Position numbers and translations under genes: made by a program. From NCBI GenBank assembly GCA_011947345.1, contig JAAVTG010000477.1:1-64000 (forward strand): 64,000 bases of DNA, in the 5' to 3' direction. Source of the DNA: Phytophthora quininea. Its lineage: Eukaryota > Oomycota > Peronosporomycetes > Peronosporales > Peronosporaceae. Positions 10,776 to 21,015 of the stretch are shown piece by piece. Position 1 is the stretch's first letter. Each line of letters starts with the position of its first letter. The notes beneath the pieces are model-generated. The model searched no databases, was not told the DNA's origin, and saw nothing but the letters and a program-made list of their open reading frames with translations.

Positions 10776-10987
10776 TTAGAAGCTCCTTTCCCCTCGGCCG
10801 CGCGACCCTTCACACTGGAACTGCCACATTGGCATTGGCGCTGCGGACGGCACAACTCCGCCACGCACGCAGCTCTCACTCAGACCCAGCCGCTGTGTCC
10901 GCTGCTCCATCGTCTGTACTACCCTCGAGGCCTTGTTCGAGCCTTCAACGCCCTCTACAAGCCTCAAGAGACAAGTCTAGCCGCCAT
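10776..10987 (-). CDS. Possible small protein gene divergent from the chromo-barrel gene
   Basis: ATG 10987 opens M-A-A-R-L-V-S. One apparent missing base near 10966 joins it to a frame that ends QFQCEGSRGRGERSF and a stop at 10778-10776. That gives ~71 residues of unknown type. Support comes from a polyadenylation-type AATAAA on the minus strand at 10745-10750, about 25 bases after the stop, and from the head-to-head position with the 11115 gene. No homology recognised. It could also be a chance frame. Confidence 0.3.
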
Positions 10988-11045
10988 GTACGTGACGCGG
11001 CGTCTGCTGCGCTCCACGCTGTCGGACGCGACCCCGACGCCTTAG
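10986..11045 (+). promoter_or_regulatory. Possible upstream ORF in the chromo-barrel gene leader
   Basis: A 19-codon frame, MYVTRRLLRSTLSDATPTP then stop, starts 129 nt before the main ATG at 11115. If transcription starts upstream of it, it could modulate translation. Seen in sequence; the effect is inferred. Confidence 0.25.
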
Positions 11046-11114
11046 AAGATAAGCAGCCATCTTCGCCACCCCGGTAACCCCCAAGAGACGCGCTGCGGCC
11101 GTGCAACCGCCAAA

Positions 11115-13011
11115 ATGGATGCAGATTCTGTTGGTCGTATTACGACCAAGTCGTTGGAGAACGCTGGCGACGAGAAGAACAAGCGCCGCGCCAAGAGGAA
11201 GGACAAGCAGGTGCCAGAGACCCCTAAGAGTGCAGAGAGCAAGCTCTATGGCTGTGGTATGCTGGTGGACGTCCGCTACCGCAACGAGTTCATTGAAGCC
11301 AAGGTCGTGGACTTGGACCCGCACAAGGAGACGATCTACGTGCACTACATGGGCTGGAACGCCCGCTACGACGCGTGGGTGACGCCCGAGGACGTGGCTG
11401 CCCACGGCAGCGAGAGCTTAGCCAAGAAGAAGGACGTGAGTTGGGACGGAGAGACGTCACTGTTTGTGACGAAAGAGGAAGCTGTGAAGCTCAAAGCAAA
11501 GAGCAAAAAGTCTCCAAAAGCAAGAAAATCACCCAGAAAATAGGTGAAGGGAAGGAGAAGAAGCGACGAGCAGTGGAGACCAGTGAAGAGCCTCCCAAGA
11601 AAATAAGAAAGAGTCCCAAGAACAAGAAGCGCAGCAAAAAGAGTGGCAAGAAGAGTCCGAAACGGGCGAAAAGTCCCAGGAATGTGAAGAATGCAGAGAT
11701 TGCAGAGGTGGAGGCCGAGCCTGAACACGGTACGAAGAGTCCTCGAGTGCGAAGACCGTCGAGAAAGGTCCAGGTTGCAGTGGGGACGACGGACGAAGCG
11801 AGTGAACGGAAGAAGAAAGCAGAGACAGCGGATTTGGTGCTGGAGGTGGAGATCGGAGCCGGCGACGCAGCGATTGAGGAAGGTAACGCCGTAGAAGAGC
11901 AAGTAGAAAGCGCACCCAGTGGTCGAGCGAAAAACTGACGCACTCCAAGGTGAAAAGTAAGCGGAAACGAAAGACAGCGGGAGAAGTAGAAGAAGATGAG
12001 GACTTTGTGCCCGAGAAGAAGGATAAGAAGTCCAAACGAGGCGGAGCTGCCAGTAGCAAATCGCCAGCTAGTACTGCTCAAGCTCGCCGCCCTGGTAATG
12101 GCGGATTAAGCGGCCCGATCCGAGAGAAACTGCGCGACATCTTCCAACAACGTGTGCAGCAGAGGGAGCAAATGGAACAGCTGACTGCAGCTGAAACGGG
12201 CTTTCATCAATCGCTAGAGACGCACGAGGAGGAGGAAGCGGCATCCGCAGAGGTCGACAGTGCAAAGGAGGATGCTACTCCTGCAGCGATGGTCAGCCCC
12301 AATGCGGCGACAGATGAGTATCAACGGCAGCTGCAACAGTATTATTACCATCAGCAGTTGCTACTCGCCATGAGTTTGTCGGGTGGGATGGCCGGCGCTG
12401 GGGAAGACCCGAGCACGATCGCTCTTCAGGGCGGTATCATCGACCCGCGCATCATCCAAGAGCGACTCAGTGCGCTCGAGGAGCGTCGTCGACAGCAAGC
12501 GCAGATCCAAGCGTACTACCAGCAACTGATGCTCACTCGAGAGAGGAATGTCCGCGCATTGGCAGCGAATCAAGCGTTTGTGAACGCCAGCTCCGCAGTC
12601 TGGGAGCAGCAGCTGAAGGAGTCGACGCAAAGCGAAGAAGACAGCACGTCGATTAAGAGCTGGAAAGATATGACTGACAACGGCGGGAATTCCGCCGACA
12701 AGGATGATAACGACGATAGCACCGCCGATAAGGACCCAGAGATAGGCAAAGGCGGTGGGGATAATGACGCCCCTCGATCAGAAAAGTCGGACACGAGCGA
12801 CGGTGGTGACAATAGCAAGGAAAGCGAAACTAGCGCAGCCGTCTCGACCAGCAGTGCAGCGAACGAAGCCAACTTGGCATCGCCCGACACGGTGGAAAAA
12901 GCTGCTGAAGGTTCCGTGGCGTCGACGCAGTCAACGCCAGCAAAAAGCGCCAGCAAATGCGACCCTGCCGACGCTCCTTCTGAAAACGTGCTGTACGAGT
13001 TCATCCTCTAG
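11115..13011 (+). CDS. Chromo-barrel (Tudor-knot) domain chromatin protein
   Basis: About 632 residues with two frame changes. Residues ~48-95 form a chromo-barrel/Tudor-knot domain (MLVDVRYRNEFIEAKVVDL, then IYVHYMGWNARYDAWV), as in MRG15/MSL3-type and ARID4-type proteins that bind methylated histone tails or nucleic acid. Next comes a Lys/Ser/Pro-rich basic tail with KKSPK-type motifs resembling linker-histone tails, then a Gln-rich coiled coil (IFQQRVQQREQMEQL, QQYYYHQQ) and an acidic Ser/Asp-rich C-terminus. Frames shift in A-runs at ~11520 and 11930-11934, each one base short. A polyadenylation-type AATAAA follows at 13046. The SNF2 gene starts 165 bp downstream on the same strand, so a shared chromatin role is plausible but inferred. 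A histone-acetyltransferase or deacetylase complex subunit is one possibility. Confidence 0.7.
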
Positions 13012-13176
13012 TCGGTTCCAATATATAAATTCCTTTTGGCGCGCTAATAAAAAGTACCCAAAATGATGCGCAAACGTTATCTTGCATTCAGTATACTTGT
13101 CTCCGAAATAGTGTGAAAGAAGCGCCAGTCGCGCGCCAAAACGAAAAGCTTCCAGCCCCATCAACGAGGCCTTGAG

Positions 13177-16100
13177 ATGTCGGACGTGGAGCTGATCGAG
13201 AACGACTCTGGCGAGGTGGGATGGGCGCCAGGAGCGCAGGAATCTAGCGAGGAAGAGGCGCAGAGCGACGACATCGACAGCGACGACTTTGAGAGCGAGG
13301 ACGAGGCCCAAGAGACCCCAGAGAATGGGGTCCACGAGTATTTCCGACAGAGAAAGACCTGGTCTAGCTCTAAAGCAGGCACCAAACCTAAAACTAGGAA
13401 GCGCAAAGCCGATCGAACCCCGCGAGGCGAGCGGGCCAGGAACCGGCGACGCCAAATCGCCGACGTCATGGACGACGCCGAGCTCGACGACTCGACGTTG
13501 AAAGCCCGAGAAGCAGAGGCCAAACGAGCCGAGAAAATTGACAAAATCTTGGGGATTTCTCCAATTTGTCTGAGGAGCAGCTGGCCGCCGACGAGGAGAA
13601 GGCCAAGATGCTGTGTATCAATCCAGTGTCCCAAGATGGGGCTCCTCCGGAGGAGAAGAAGGCACAGAGAACGCCCCCGTGTTTGTGTTCAAAGACCTCG
13701 TGAACAAGCTCAAACCGCACCAAATCGTCGGCGCTAGATTCCTATGGAGTCACATTGCAGCAGACCCTGGCTTTGGATGTGTCCTCGCAGACTTTATGGG
13801 GTTGGGCAAAACCCTGCAGGTTATTACAACAGTGCAAGCTTTTCTGTCGCAAAAGAAACTGGAAGTGGATGGTTTCTTGACGCCAAAACACAAACACGTT
13901 TTGATTCTAGCGCCGACCATTTGTGTGCGCAATTGGGAGGCGGAAGTCGTGAAATGGCTCGGCAAAAAGAAGCGAGACGGTTGGGCTTGCACACGTTGGA
14001 GTCGAGTCGAGAGAAAAAGATGAGCGACCGCGTGCACGTGGTCAAGACCTGGCACAAGCGAGGAGGACTGCTGATCATGGGCTACGAGCTCTATCGCCTG
14101 TTGGTGCTGCAGTCCAGTGGCGAGGAGAAGATCGCCGCGGGGAATCAAAAGTACGCGCACTTAATCAAGCAGGTATATGCGTGTCTGAGTGATCCAGGTC
14201 CCGACCTGATTGTACTAGATGAAGGTCATCGCGTACGTGATCGCAAATCGAAAATGGTAAAGGCTCTGGCGCATGTGAAGACGTCCCGACGCATCATCTT
14301 GACGGGATATCCGCTGCAGAACCACTTGGAAGAGTACTGGACGATGGTCAACTTTGCAAGACCGGACTATCTCGGTTCCTTGGAAGAATTCAAAAACCGA
14401 TTCGTGGACCCCATCAAGAACGGTCAGTGTGTCGATAGTTCTGAAGTTGACGTAAGACTGGCGCGGCAGCGTGCGTTCGTCTTGACACGTGAGCTGAAGC
14501 CTTTGGTGCTGCGTCGAGATCAGCAATATCTCTTCAGACAGCTCCCACCAAAGAAGGAGTATGTGTTGCTGTGTAAGTTGACAGATGCGCAGGCAGAGCT
14601 CTATCGGATTTTTCTCGAACGTGGAGTGCCCAGACGTGGTGATACCGGTAAGGTCAATGTCCTCGGAGGATACCACATCTCACTAGCTATCTCGAACCAT
14701 CCTGATGTGCTGATGGAAACGTTCAAACAGCTACAAGAAGACGTGCGTAATGGCAACCTTAGAAAGAGAGATAAGTCAAAACGTGGAGGGTACGCAAGTC
14801 TCTTCGGCGTCGAAGATGGCGGAGAAGACGATTACGATCCATGTATCGATTTGCCGAGTCCGACGGCGCCGCCAACACCTGCAGCTCCCGCAACGCCTGC
14901 CACCTCTGCCGAGTCGAACGATGTTCTGGTTGGTTACTCGTCAGACGAAGGTGAGACAGACCTGTTGAATGCTCTGGATGCTCCGAGTAGCAAGCCAACA
15001 CCAAAGCCAACGATGCCAACGGGTGATGAGTGGCATCGTCTGAGTTTTGCCCAGGACTTTATGGACAAATACGTCCCAACGCAGCTCCAATCCAGTGGCA
15101 AAATGATGCTCCTCATGCAAATTCTGTCCGAGTGTCAAGACATCGGCGACCGTGTGATCCTTTTCTCTCAGAGCATCCCGACGCTAAACACAATCGGGGA
15201 GATGATCCGCAAGCACAACAAATACCAACGTCGACACTCGAAGCGGCTATCCTATCTACGCATTGATGGTAGTACGCCACAGCAAGACCGCTTCCGCCAG
15301 ATCGCGCAGTTTAACGACCTCGAAGAAGACGTCGACTTGATCATGATCTCCACCAAAGCAGGTGGAGAAGGCATCAACCTGTGCGCCGGCAATCGCATCA
15401 TCATCTTTGATGTCTGCTGGAACCCTTGCAATGATTCACAGTCAATGTGTCGCTCCTATCGCTTTGGCCAAACTAAGCCAGTGTTTGTATACCGCTTTGT
15501 GACGGCAGGTACGATGGAGAAGAAGGTTTACGACCTGCAAATTCGCAAAGAAGGTGTCGCCAAGAGGATTGTGGACGAGAAGACGATGGAGCGCAAGTTT
15601 AAGAGTACAGAGCTGCAAAACTACTTTGATGTGGGCGAGTTTGAGGAGTCGCTGAACCACGCGCAAGGTAAGAAGATCGACGATGAGGTGAAGGCGATCC
15701 CACAAGCCGACACGGTGCTCGACCATCTTTTACGGGATAACGAGGAAAGAGCCGTCACTGTTTCGGTAGCAGACGAAGGTGAGAAGTCGACTCTGCCTGA
15801 GAGGTGTATCATTGACTGGTTCGAGCAAGAAACCATGTTTGAAGAAGATTTGGATCAACAGTGTTCCCCTGCGGAACAAAAGGAACTAATTGAGAGCTAC
15901 ACGTACTTGAAAGCAGTGCGGAGATTGCGCAGCCGAGGAGGAACGCACCTCATTAGTCGTGACGGTTTGCTAGTAAAGATGTGCGATACTTGCCGAGCTG
16001 TGAACGAGATTTACCCGCAAGCAACGACACAGGTCCCTGTGCCGGTGAAGATCGAGTGCTCCTATTGCAAGAGACAAATGTCAACGGTTGGGGCTGTTCC

Positions 16101-17035
16101 TCCCTCAGTTAATACAGCGCCTGGAAACCCGTTCGCGGGTTTGTCTGGTGTGCCTGGCGGTATTCCAATGCCTCCAGGTCTGGTGCCGCCAACTGCAGCA
16201 GCGATGGCAGCGGCCACTGCTGCTGCCGCGGCGGCACTAGGTGCTGCGCCTTCTGGCCAACCTGGTCAAAGTCGTGTGCTTCCTCCCCATCTGTATGCGC
16301 TTTACATGCAACAGGAGAAGGAAAGAAATAAGAACCAGCAACAGTCGGGACAACCACAACAGGCGCAGGATAGTAAGCTTGCGCAGCTAGAGCAGCTGCG
16401 CTTGGAGATGCAGCAAAAATGGAGATCCAACGTGCGGAGATGCAGCGCCGACGCCTTGAGCTGCAGCGTAAGCAGCTGGAGGCGGAGGCTGCTAAACGTC
16501 GGAAGGAGCGCTTGACGATGAAGCTCAGCGATCGATATATACTGGTGCTTCGTCGAGGCATTAAAGGTTGCCAGGATCTTAAGCGCAAAGCTGAGAGCTG
16601 TGGCGCCACGATGGCCATCGAGGTGAACTCCCAGCTGACGGATATCGTTAGTGCCATGACCAAGGCGGAGACGCTCAAATGGCTCAAGCTGAACAAACTC
16701 CCAGGTGATGTGGAGCTGCATGATGACGTGTGGCTGCGCAATGAAATCGCCAAAGAGAAAGGTTTACCTTTGATTCCAACGAATGAAGCGAGTAGTACAG
16801 ATAGAAAGGAAGATGGGGTGTCAAGCCTGCTATCCCCACCCCAGCCATCAGTACGAGCAGTGGGCTGAGTCCGCAAACGACGGTGGATACGAATAGCGAC
16901 TACATTGAACTTCTGGACTCGGACGATGACGAGGAACCTCCGAAATCAGCAGACAGTGGCGTGCCAAACAGCGGTATCGTCAGTCAAACTCCCACCGGGG
17001 TGGACGATGACGACGATATCATCGAGATTTTGTAG
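13177..17035 (+). CDS. SNF2-family ATPase of the ATRX/ARIP4 (RAD54-like) type
   Basis: About 1287 residues. The acidic Ser-rich N-terminus is followed by a basic stretch. The ATPase has motif I DFMGLGKTLQV, Ia LILAPTICVRNW, II VLDEGHRV (a DEGH box, as in ATRX/RAD54 rather than DEAH), III ILTGYPLQNHLEEYW, V STKAGGEGINLCAGNR and VI RSYRFGQTKPVFVYRF. The sequence after motif VI (GTMEKKVYDLQIRKEG, RIVDEKTMERKF) is close to ATRX/ARIP4. Then come a C-x2-C...C-x2-C pair (MCDTC, ECSYC), a poly-Ala stretch, a coiled coil, a possible BRCT-like segment (YILVLRRGIKGCQDL to VWLRNEI) and an acidic tail with two SUMO-interaction-like motifs (YIELLDSDDDEE, DDDDIIEIL). It should remodel chromatin in the nucleus using ATP. 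Five one-base-short shifts (13551-13554 G4, ~13655, ~13982, 16415-16419 A5, 16815-16818 G4) break the frame; all motifs are intact, so error is likelier than decay. Confidence 0.85.
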
Positions 17036-17092
17036 GGCGGCACGACAAGCAGCACACTAATTCAATTTATAACGAGCGCTTGATAGGATGCC

Positions 17093-18003
17093 TCATAACT
17101 CGACGACGAATTCCACGTTGTTGGTCTTGGCAGGAGGTAGCAAGCAGCCGTCTTGAATCACAGCGTCGGCCATTACTTTGGCGACGTTAACAGGGTTGCT
17201 GTCGAGTAGAACACTCATGGCCTGGAACACATCCGAAAACGCGTTGTACACGACGAGACGCCCAGTACCGTCAATACTAATCAGCGTCGACGTCGGACAC
17301 ACGAATGGGCGATGGAGGACCCTCTCCACAAGAGCTTCGTCCTGCAAAATATGTGGGAACACCGTCTCAAGTGTGGCAGTCGACACGACTCCTCAAATTC
17401 CCCAACACATTTGATCAGACAGCCCTCGTCATCGCTGGACACGACTTTCGTGGAGAAGTTGGCAAGTCGACGCACTCCAAATAATTGCTTGTAGGAACAC
17501 CATTGCTCCATGAAGTTGCTCCTTCCTGTGACGCCTCCGCCGACACTCATATCTTCATCTAGAAGTACGTTAAGAAAGTGTCGATCTCGAGTTGGTAGCA
17601 GATCCGGATACCCTTGTTTGAACACGTCGAAGAAGTGGTCTATGGCCTGTAACGAGTGGCTTTGGAAGTGCATGCGGCCTGCCAACACACGCGTCTCCAG
17701 CAAACTCTTATGCAGCAGACAGTCCTGGATCTGTTGGCGTAGGTCGTTGACATCAAGTGTGAGGTGTAGGACCCGCAGGTTATCGGCGTCTCGCTGCAAA
17801 TTTTTGGTGGACGTTTTGCGCCTTCTGCGGGCTTTTGGTCCACTTTTCGCTCGTCGGATCTCGATTGCAACGATATTGGCACCGCGAGGAAGAACACGAG
17901 AGCTGGACGTAATCCGATCTTGTTCGGTGTTTGATGGCCTCGAAATTACCGCTGGGTCCTCCTGACTGCTGTCGGACGCATTGAGCAGCAGCGAGAGGTC
18001 CAT
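17093..18003 (-). CDS. bZIP-like protein with NTF2-like C-terminal domain
   Basis: About 303 residues with one frame change near 17390. The N-terminus is Ser-rich, followed by a basic stretch (GPKARRRRKTSTKNLQRDAD) and a short coil (VLHLTLDVNDLRQQIQDCL). Then comes a domain of ~170 residues (AIDHFFDVFKQGYPDL, FMEQWCSYKQLFGVRRLANF, LETVFPHILQDEALVERVL, VVYNAFSDVFQAMSVLL) matching the SnoaL/NTF2-like fold fused to a bZIP-like region in a large oomycete family. The usual role is presumed transcription factor with a dimerising or ligand-binding C-terminus; no DNA target is known to me. Its stop lies 57 bp from the stop of the convergent SNF2 gene. Its start is 121 bp from the end of the inverted segmental copy, so its promoter lies in or next to the duplicated ankyrin gene. 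Confidence 0.65.
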
Positions 18004-18124
18004 GCGAGAGCTCCAAAGAGGGAGGGACTTGATGCAGTCGCGATTCTCTTCTTTGTAGAAAGATTAGTCGCACTGACTCCTGGAATAGGTGATATTTTGT
18101 ACGTTACGTGGCTAGTTTTCCGCT

Positions 18125-19124
18125 TCACAAACGATTTCCACCAACAGCTCTCTCTGCTGCCTGGGCCAGTATCCCAGGAGGAAGTGTTCCTTCATCAACC
18201 AAACACTTGGCAATGTCCAAATACTTGCTGCGACGGCTGTGGTGGTTCCGCTGTGGATCCGCTCGTAAAATATCGTTAACTTTGTCAAGAGTGATAATAC
18301 CCGTGTCGAGCAGGAATTTGACGATCTCAACACTGGTCGCCGCTAGAACCGCGTCGTTCACTGCCTGTGCTGATGCAAGCTGCCTCGCAAACAGCCACTT
18401 CACAGACTTCAAAAAGGCATTTCGAGCGGCAGCTACGAACGCTTCGTCAAGCGATTGTGACGAAATCTCCCCAGTGCTGTGTAAGAACTCGAGTACGTCG
18501 ATACGATCTGTGTCTGCTGCAGCCACGACAGCGTCTCTAGTCAAATTCGAAGCCCAAAAACCATGCTCGAACAGGTACTCGATGCTGGCTGGTCTTCCGT
18601 AGCGCGTCATGTGAGCAAACAAGTCGTCCCGTGTCCAAACGTATGCGTTGGCTAGTGCACGGAAGCGCTCGTGGATCAGCTGTACAATGGCATGCTGTCC
18701 TTCTGCTGCCGCTTGATCGACAGCTTTCGTGACATCCCTATGGATTCCGTCAGGAGTCAGCAGCACTTTCACCACTTTGACATGACCTCCTGAAATGGCG
18801 TTCGAGAGAGCACGCACACCAAAACCCAGTCCCGATACGTTCCCTGATAGAAGTTCATCGACGTCGACGAAACCTCGAGCAGCGGCAATATCCAACACAA
18901 CGTGGCGGACACGATCTCTGTCGCCACAATCTTCGAAAATGTAGAGCCTTTGACGTGTCCATTCGATCCGGCAGCTATTGCAGCTTTTGCAGAGGATAGC
19001 AGTCTGATCGGCCGAGTAATCGCTTTAAGTCTTCCAGTTGACCTGTTCGAGCAGCTTTGACGCTTGCTTCGACCGAAGTCGTCGATAACTCCTCCAACAT
19101 TTCAACCACGTTGGGTAAAACCAT
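18125..19124 (-). CDS. Ankyrin-repeat protein, copy 2 (best preserved)
   Basis: The last 257 codons (18125-18898) form one open frame, LDIAAARGFVDVDELLSGN through LPPGILAQAAERAVGGNRL, with six or more degenerate ankyrin units. The 5' part from ATG 19124 (MVLPNVVEMLEELSTTSVEA) is separated by frame changes near 19000 and 18920, in the stretch also damaged in copies 1 and 3. The 3' end beyond 18149 is unique to this copy. If the 5' shifts are errors, the protein would be about 330 residues. An intracellular scaffold or interaction protein is inferred. Confidence 0.55.
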
Positions 19125-19297
19125 CGTAGATCGACGACGGGAGACACAGCTTGAGGCACTACTTATCGGAAGACTCGGTGCGTGGACTAATCTCTTTACC
19201 CGCCGAGATTCGGTGGTGATTCGTGTCGCGGGTGCTCATGGTCTGAAGAAACAAATCCATGTATTAGCGGACGCAAAATGACTAGGAAGAAAATAAA

Positions 19298-19756
19298 CTA
19301 CTCAAACTTGCCGTGAAAACTCCTTTTCACTAATTGCTCCACTTCCTCATCCTGCAGCTTCTGGTGCTGTAGGATAATTGATGTGAGCGCGAGGTTTTGA
19401 CTTTGGAGCACTGCACATTCGAGAGTGAGCTGAGGGAATTTGTCTGCCATCGATAGCCGATCGGATGTGCGTTCACGACGATTAAGCTCTGCTCGAGCTC
19501 TGGGTGGTATTGTCTTGTGCAGTTTTCTTTCCAGGTGTCGTCGTTCCTGGATCATATCTGCCAGCTTCAGCTTCTTGAGGAACGCAGTCGGACCATTTTT
19601 ACGGTGTCTTTCTCGCTTCCACTCAGCCTTGACGTCATTGCTCCATTTCTGCGTCGTGGTGGTTGCCCAGTTGTCTGCTGCCAGCATGAAGGAAAGACAG
19701 CAATTGAGAAGGCTGGCACAGAAGGAATTGGGTGTGGTCACCGGTTGCAGGTCCAC
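19298..19756 (-). CDS. bZIP-like N-terminal-only protein, copy 2
   Basis: The only copy in which the bZIP-like fragment is a continuous frame (~152 codons from an upstream non-ATG codon; ATG-initiated from ~19685). It contains WSNDVKAEWKRERHRK, then NGPTAFLKKLKLADMIQERR where the other copies would read MVRLRFLKKLKLADMIQERR, then a leucine-rich coil and stop. Two compensating changes in the basic region (a lost G after the A-run and one G fewer in gcgttcc) alter it. No START-like domain is present, and the genes at 34-63 kb show that part is missing. It could be a dominant-negative-like dimerisation partner or a remnant; which one is unknown. Confidence 0.4.
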   Translation of the reverse strand: MDLQPVTTPNSFCASLLNCCLSFMLAADNWATTTTQKWSNDVKAEWKRERHRKNGPTAFLKKLKLADMIQERRHLERKLHKTIPPRARAELNRRERTSDRLSMADKFPQLTLECAVLQSQNLALTSIILQHQKLQDEEVEQLVKRSFHGKFE

Positions 19757-20376
19757 GAGGAGCTCCGATTACTCGACCGCGAGGTTTATCCTACATCACC
19801 CTCCCCTGCTACGATCGAACAGATCGATTTCACCCTTAAAACACCCATAATCTGCAAAGACCTGGCTTCTTCACGTTTCCAGGTTCGGTATGGTTACGAA
19901 TAGCGCGCATCTATTGCAAAGCAACGGAGGAACAACTTTTTTCTTCTACTTACTGCGAGAAGAGTTTGGAAAACTTCATCGTGTTCAGCGACGAGAACTG
20001 AAGAATCGATCTCCGAACGAGCCAATGTGTCCATGCACTTGCCACCTCGAAATTTTAGCCATCATACTAACAATGGGCAAAAACTTGTGATTCGGATGCA
20101 CAGCCGTAGGCGACTTGTCGGAGAACCGGGTTCGACTAGATTGATGGACGGCTGAAAGATGTTGTCACGGACAACAAAAGCGCCGTAAACAAATTAACGG
20201 AGACGTTCCCGATAACAGACAGGAGGAGAGTTATCTTTGCAGTCGATGCCAGGGCGAAGAAAACTCTGTGACCTTTTCCTTCGGTTCGCAGCGGACAACT
20301 TCGTAGGCGACAGCTCCATCCCATATCTCAACTTACCTGCTTGGACCAAGTATCTGTCAAGGACTACCCAAGTGCC

Positions 20377-20655
20377 ATGAAGTTCACTGCTCTCGCCGTC
20401 GCCGCACTCGTCGCCACTGTCGCTGCTGCCGACAACCAGCCCAACCCAGCTCTGCGGGCTCTCGCCGACACTAACGCCGCCGCCCCGAACGCTGTGGCAC
20501 CTGCTGCTGGGGCTCCTGAGGACAAGGTCGCCAAGGACGACAAGAAGAAGGAGCAGTGGGGCTGGGGACCGGGCTTTGGCTGGGGAATGGGGCCGTGGGG
20601 AATGGGACCGTGGGGCCGAGGCTGGTGGGGCCGCGGCTGGGGCTGGGGCTGGTAG
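20377..20655 (+). CDS. Small secreted Gly/Trp-rich protein, copy 2
   Basis: 92 residues, same layout as the copy at 8179-8457: signal peptide, Ala/Pro-rich linker, KDDKKKEQ segment, Gly/Trp-rich tail. It differs at GAPEDKVAKDD (GDPEHKVAKDD in the others), a change involving two residues. The frame is intact and the ~150 bp upstream is shared with the other copies, so the promoter was duplicated with the gene. Confidence 0.75.
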   Translation: MKFTALAVAALVATVAAADNQPNPALRALADTNAAAPNAVAPAAGAPEDKVAKDDKKKEQWGWGPGFGWGMGPWGMGPWGRGWWGRGWGWGW

Positions 20656-20826
20656 AGCTCTCTAGCCTGGTCAAGCAAACGCTTCCCCGTCTTCTGCATT
20701 CCCGTTGCAGACAGACTCTAATCGAAATGAAGGTTTCCCTCGATTTCTTTGCTTTATCTGACTGCGATTTTGCATGGAACTTCAACATCCTCATGGTCAT
20801 CACGAATGATGACGGCGTATCTTCGA

Positions 20827-21015
20827 ACTTCACCTTCAGCATGTTGGCCCTTGTTCACACATTTCATATACATATGACGTTGTAGCAAAGTTGGCGAGAG
20901 CTGAATAGATGAACATCAATAATGCTTCTGCATTCATCCACAGGCTTGCTAGCTCTCTACATTCTAGAGTTCCTGACTAAAACACGACACATAAATACCC
21001 CCAAAACTGGCGAGA
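20827..21015. other. Short spacer between segmental copy 2 and the TRP-like gene
   Basis: AT-rich sequence with no gene signal. It would hold the 3' untranslated region of the minus-strand TRP-like gene. Confidence 0.4.

Larger units (their letters stand above)
18149..20826 (-). repeat. Segmental duplication, copy 2 (inverted)
   Basis: Reverse-oriented copy of 8022-10515, with all three parts in mirror order: ankyrin (minus), bZIP-like fragment (minus), secreted protein (plus). It keeps the ~180 bp segment missing from copy 1 (about 19690-19870). With copy 1 it forms an inverted repeat around the 10.6-18.1 kb chromatin block. With copy 3 it flanks the TRP-like gene region in inverted orientation. 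Confidence 0.8.

Noticed and set aside
13551..13990. Introns explaining the frame changes in the SNF2 gene
   Set aside because: Protein similarity runs through each site without a gap and there is no room for GT-AG introns; single-base loss fits better.
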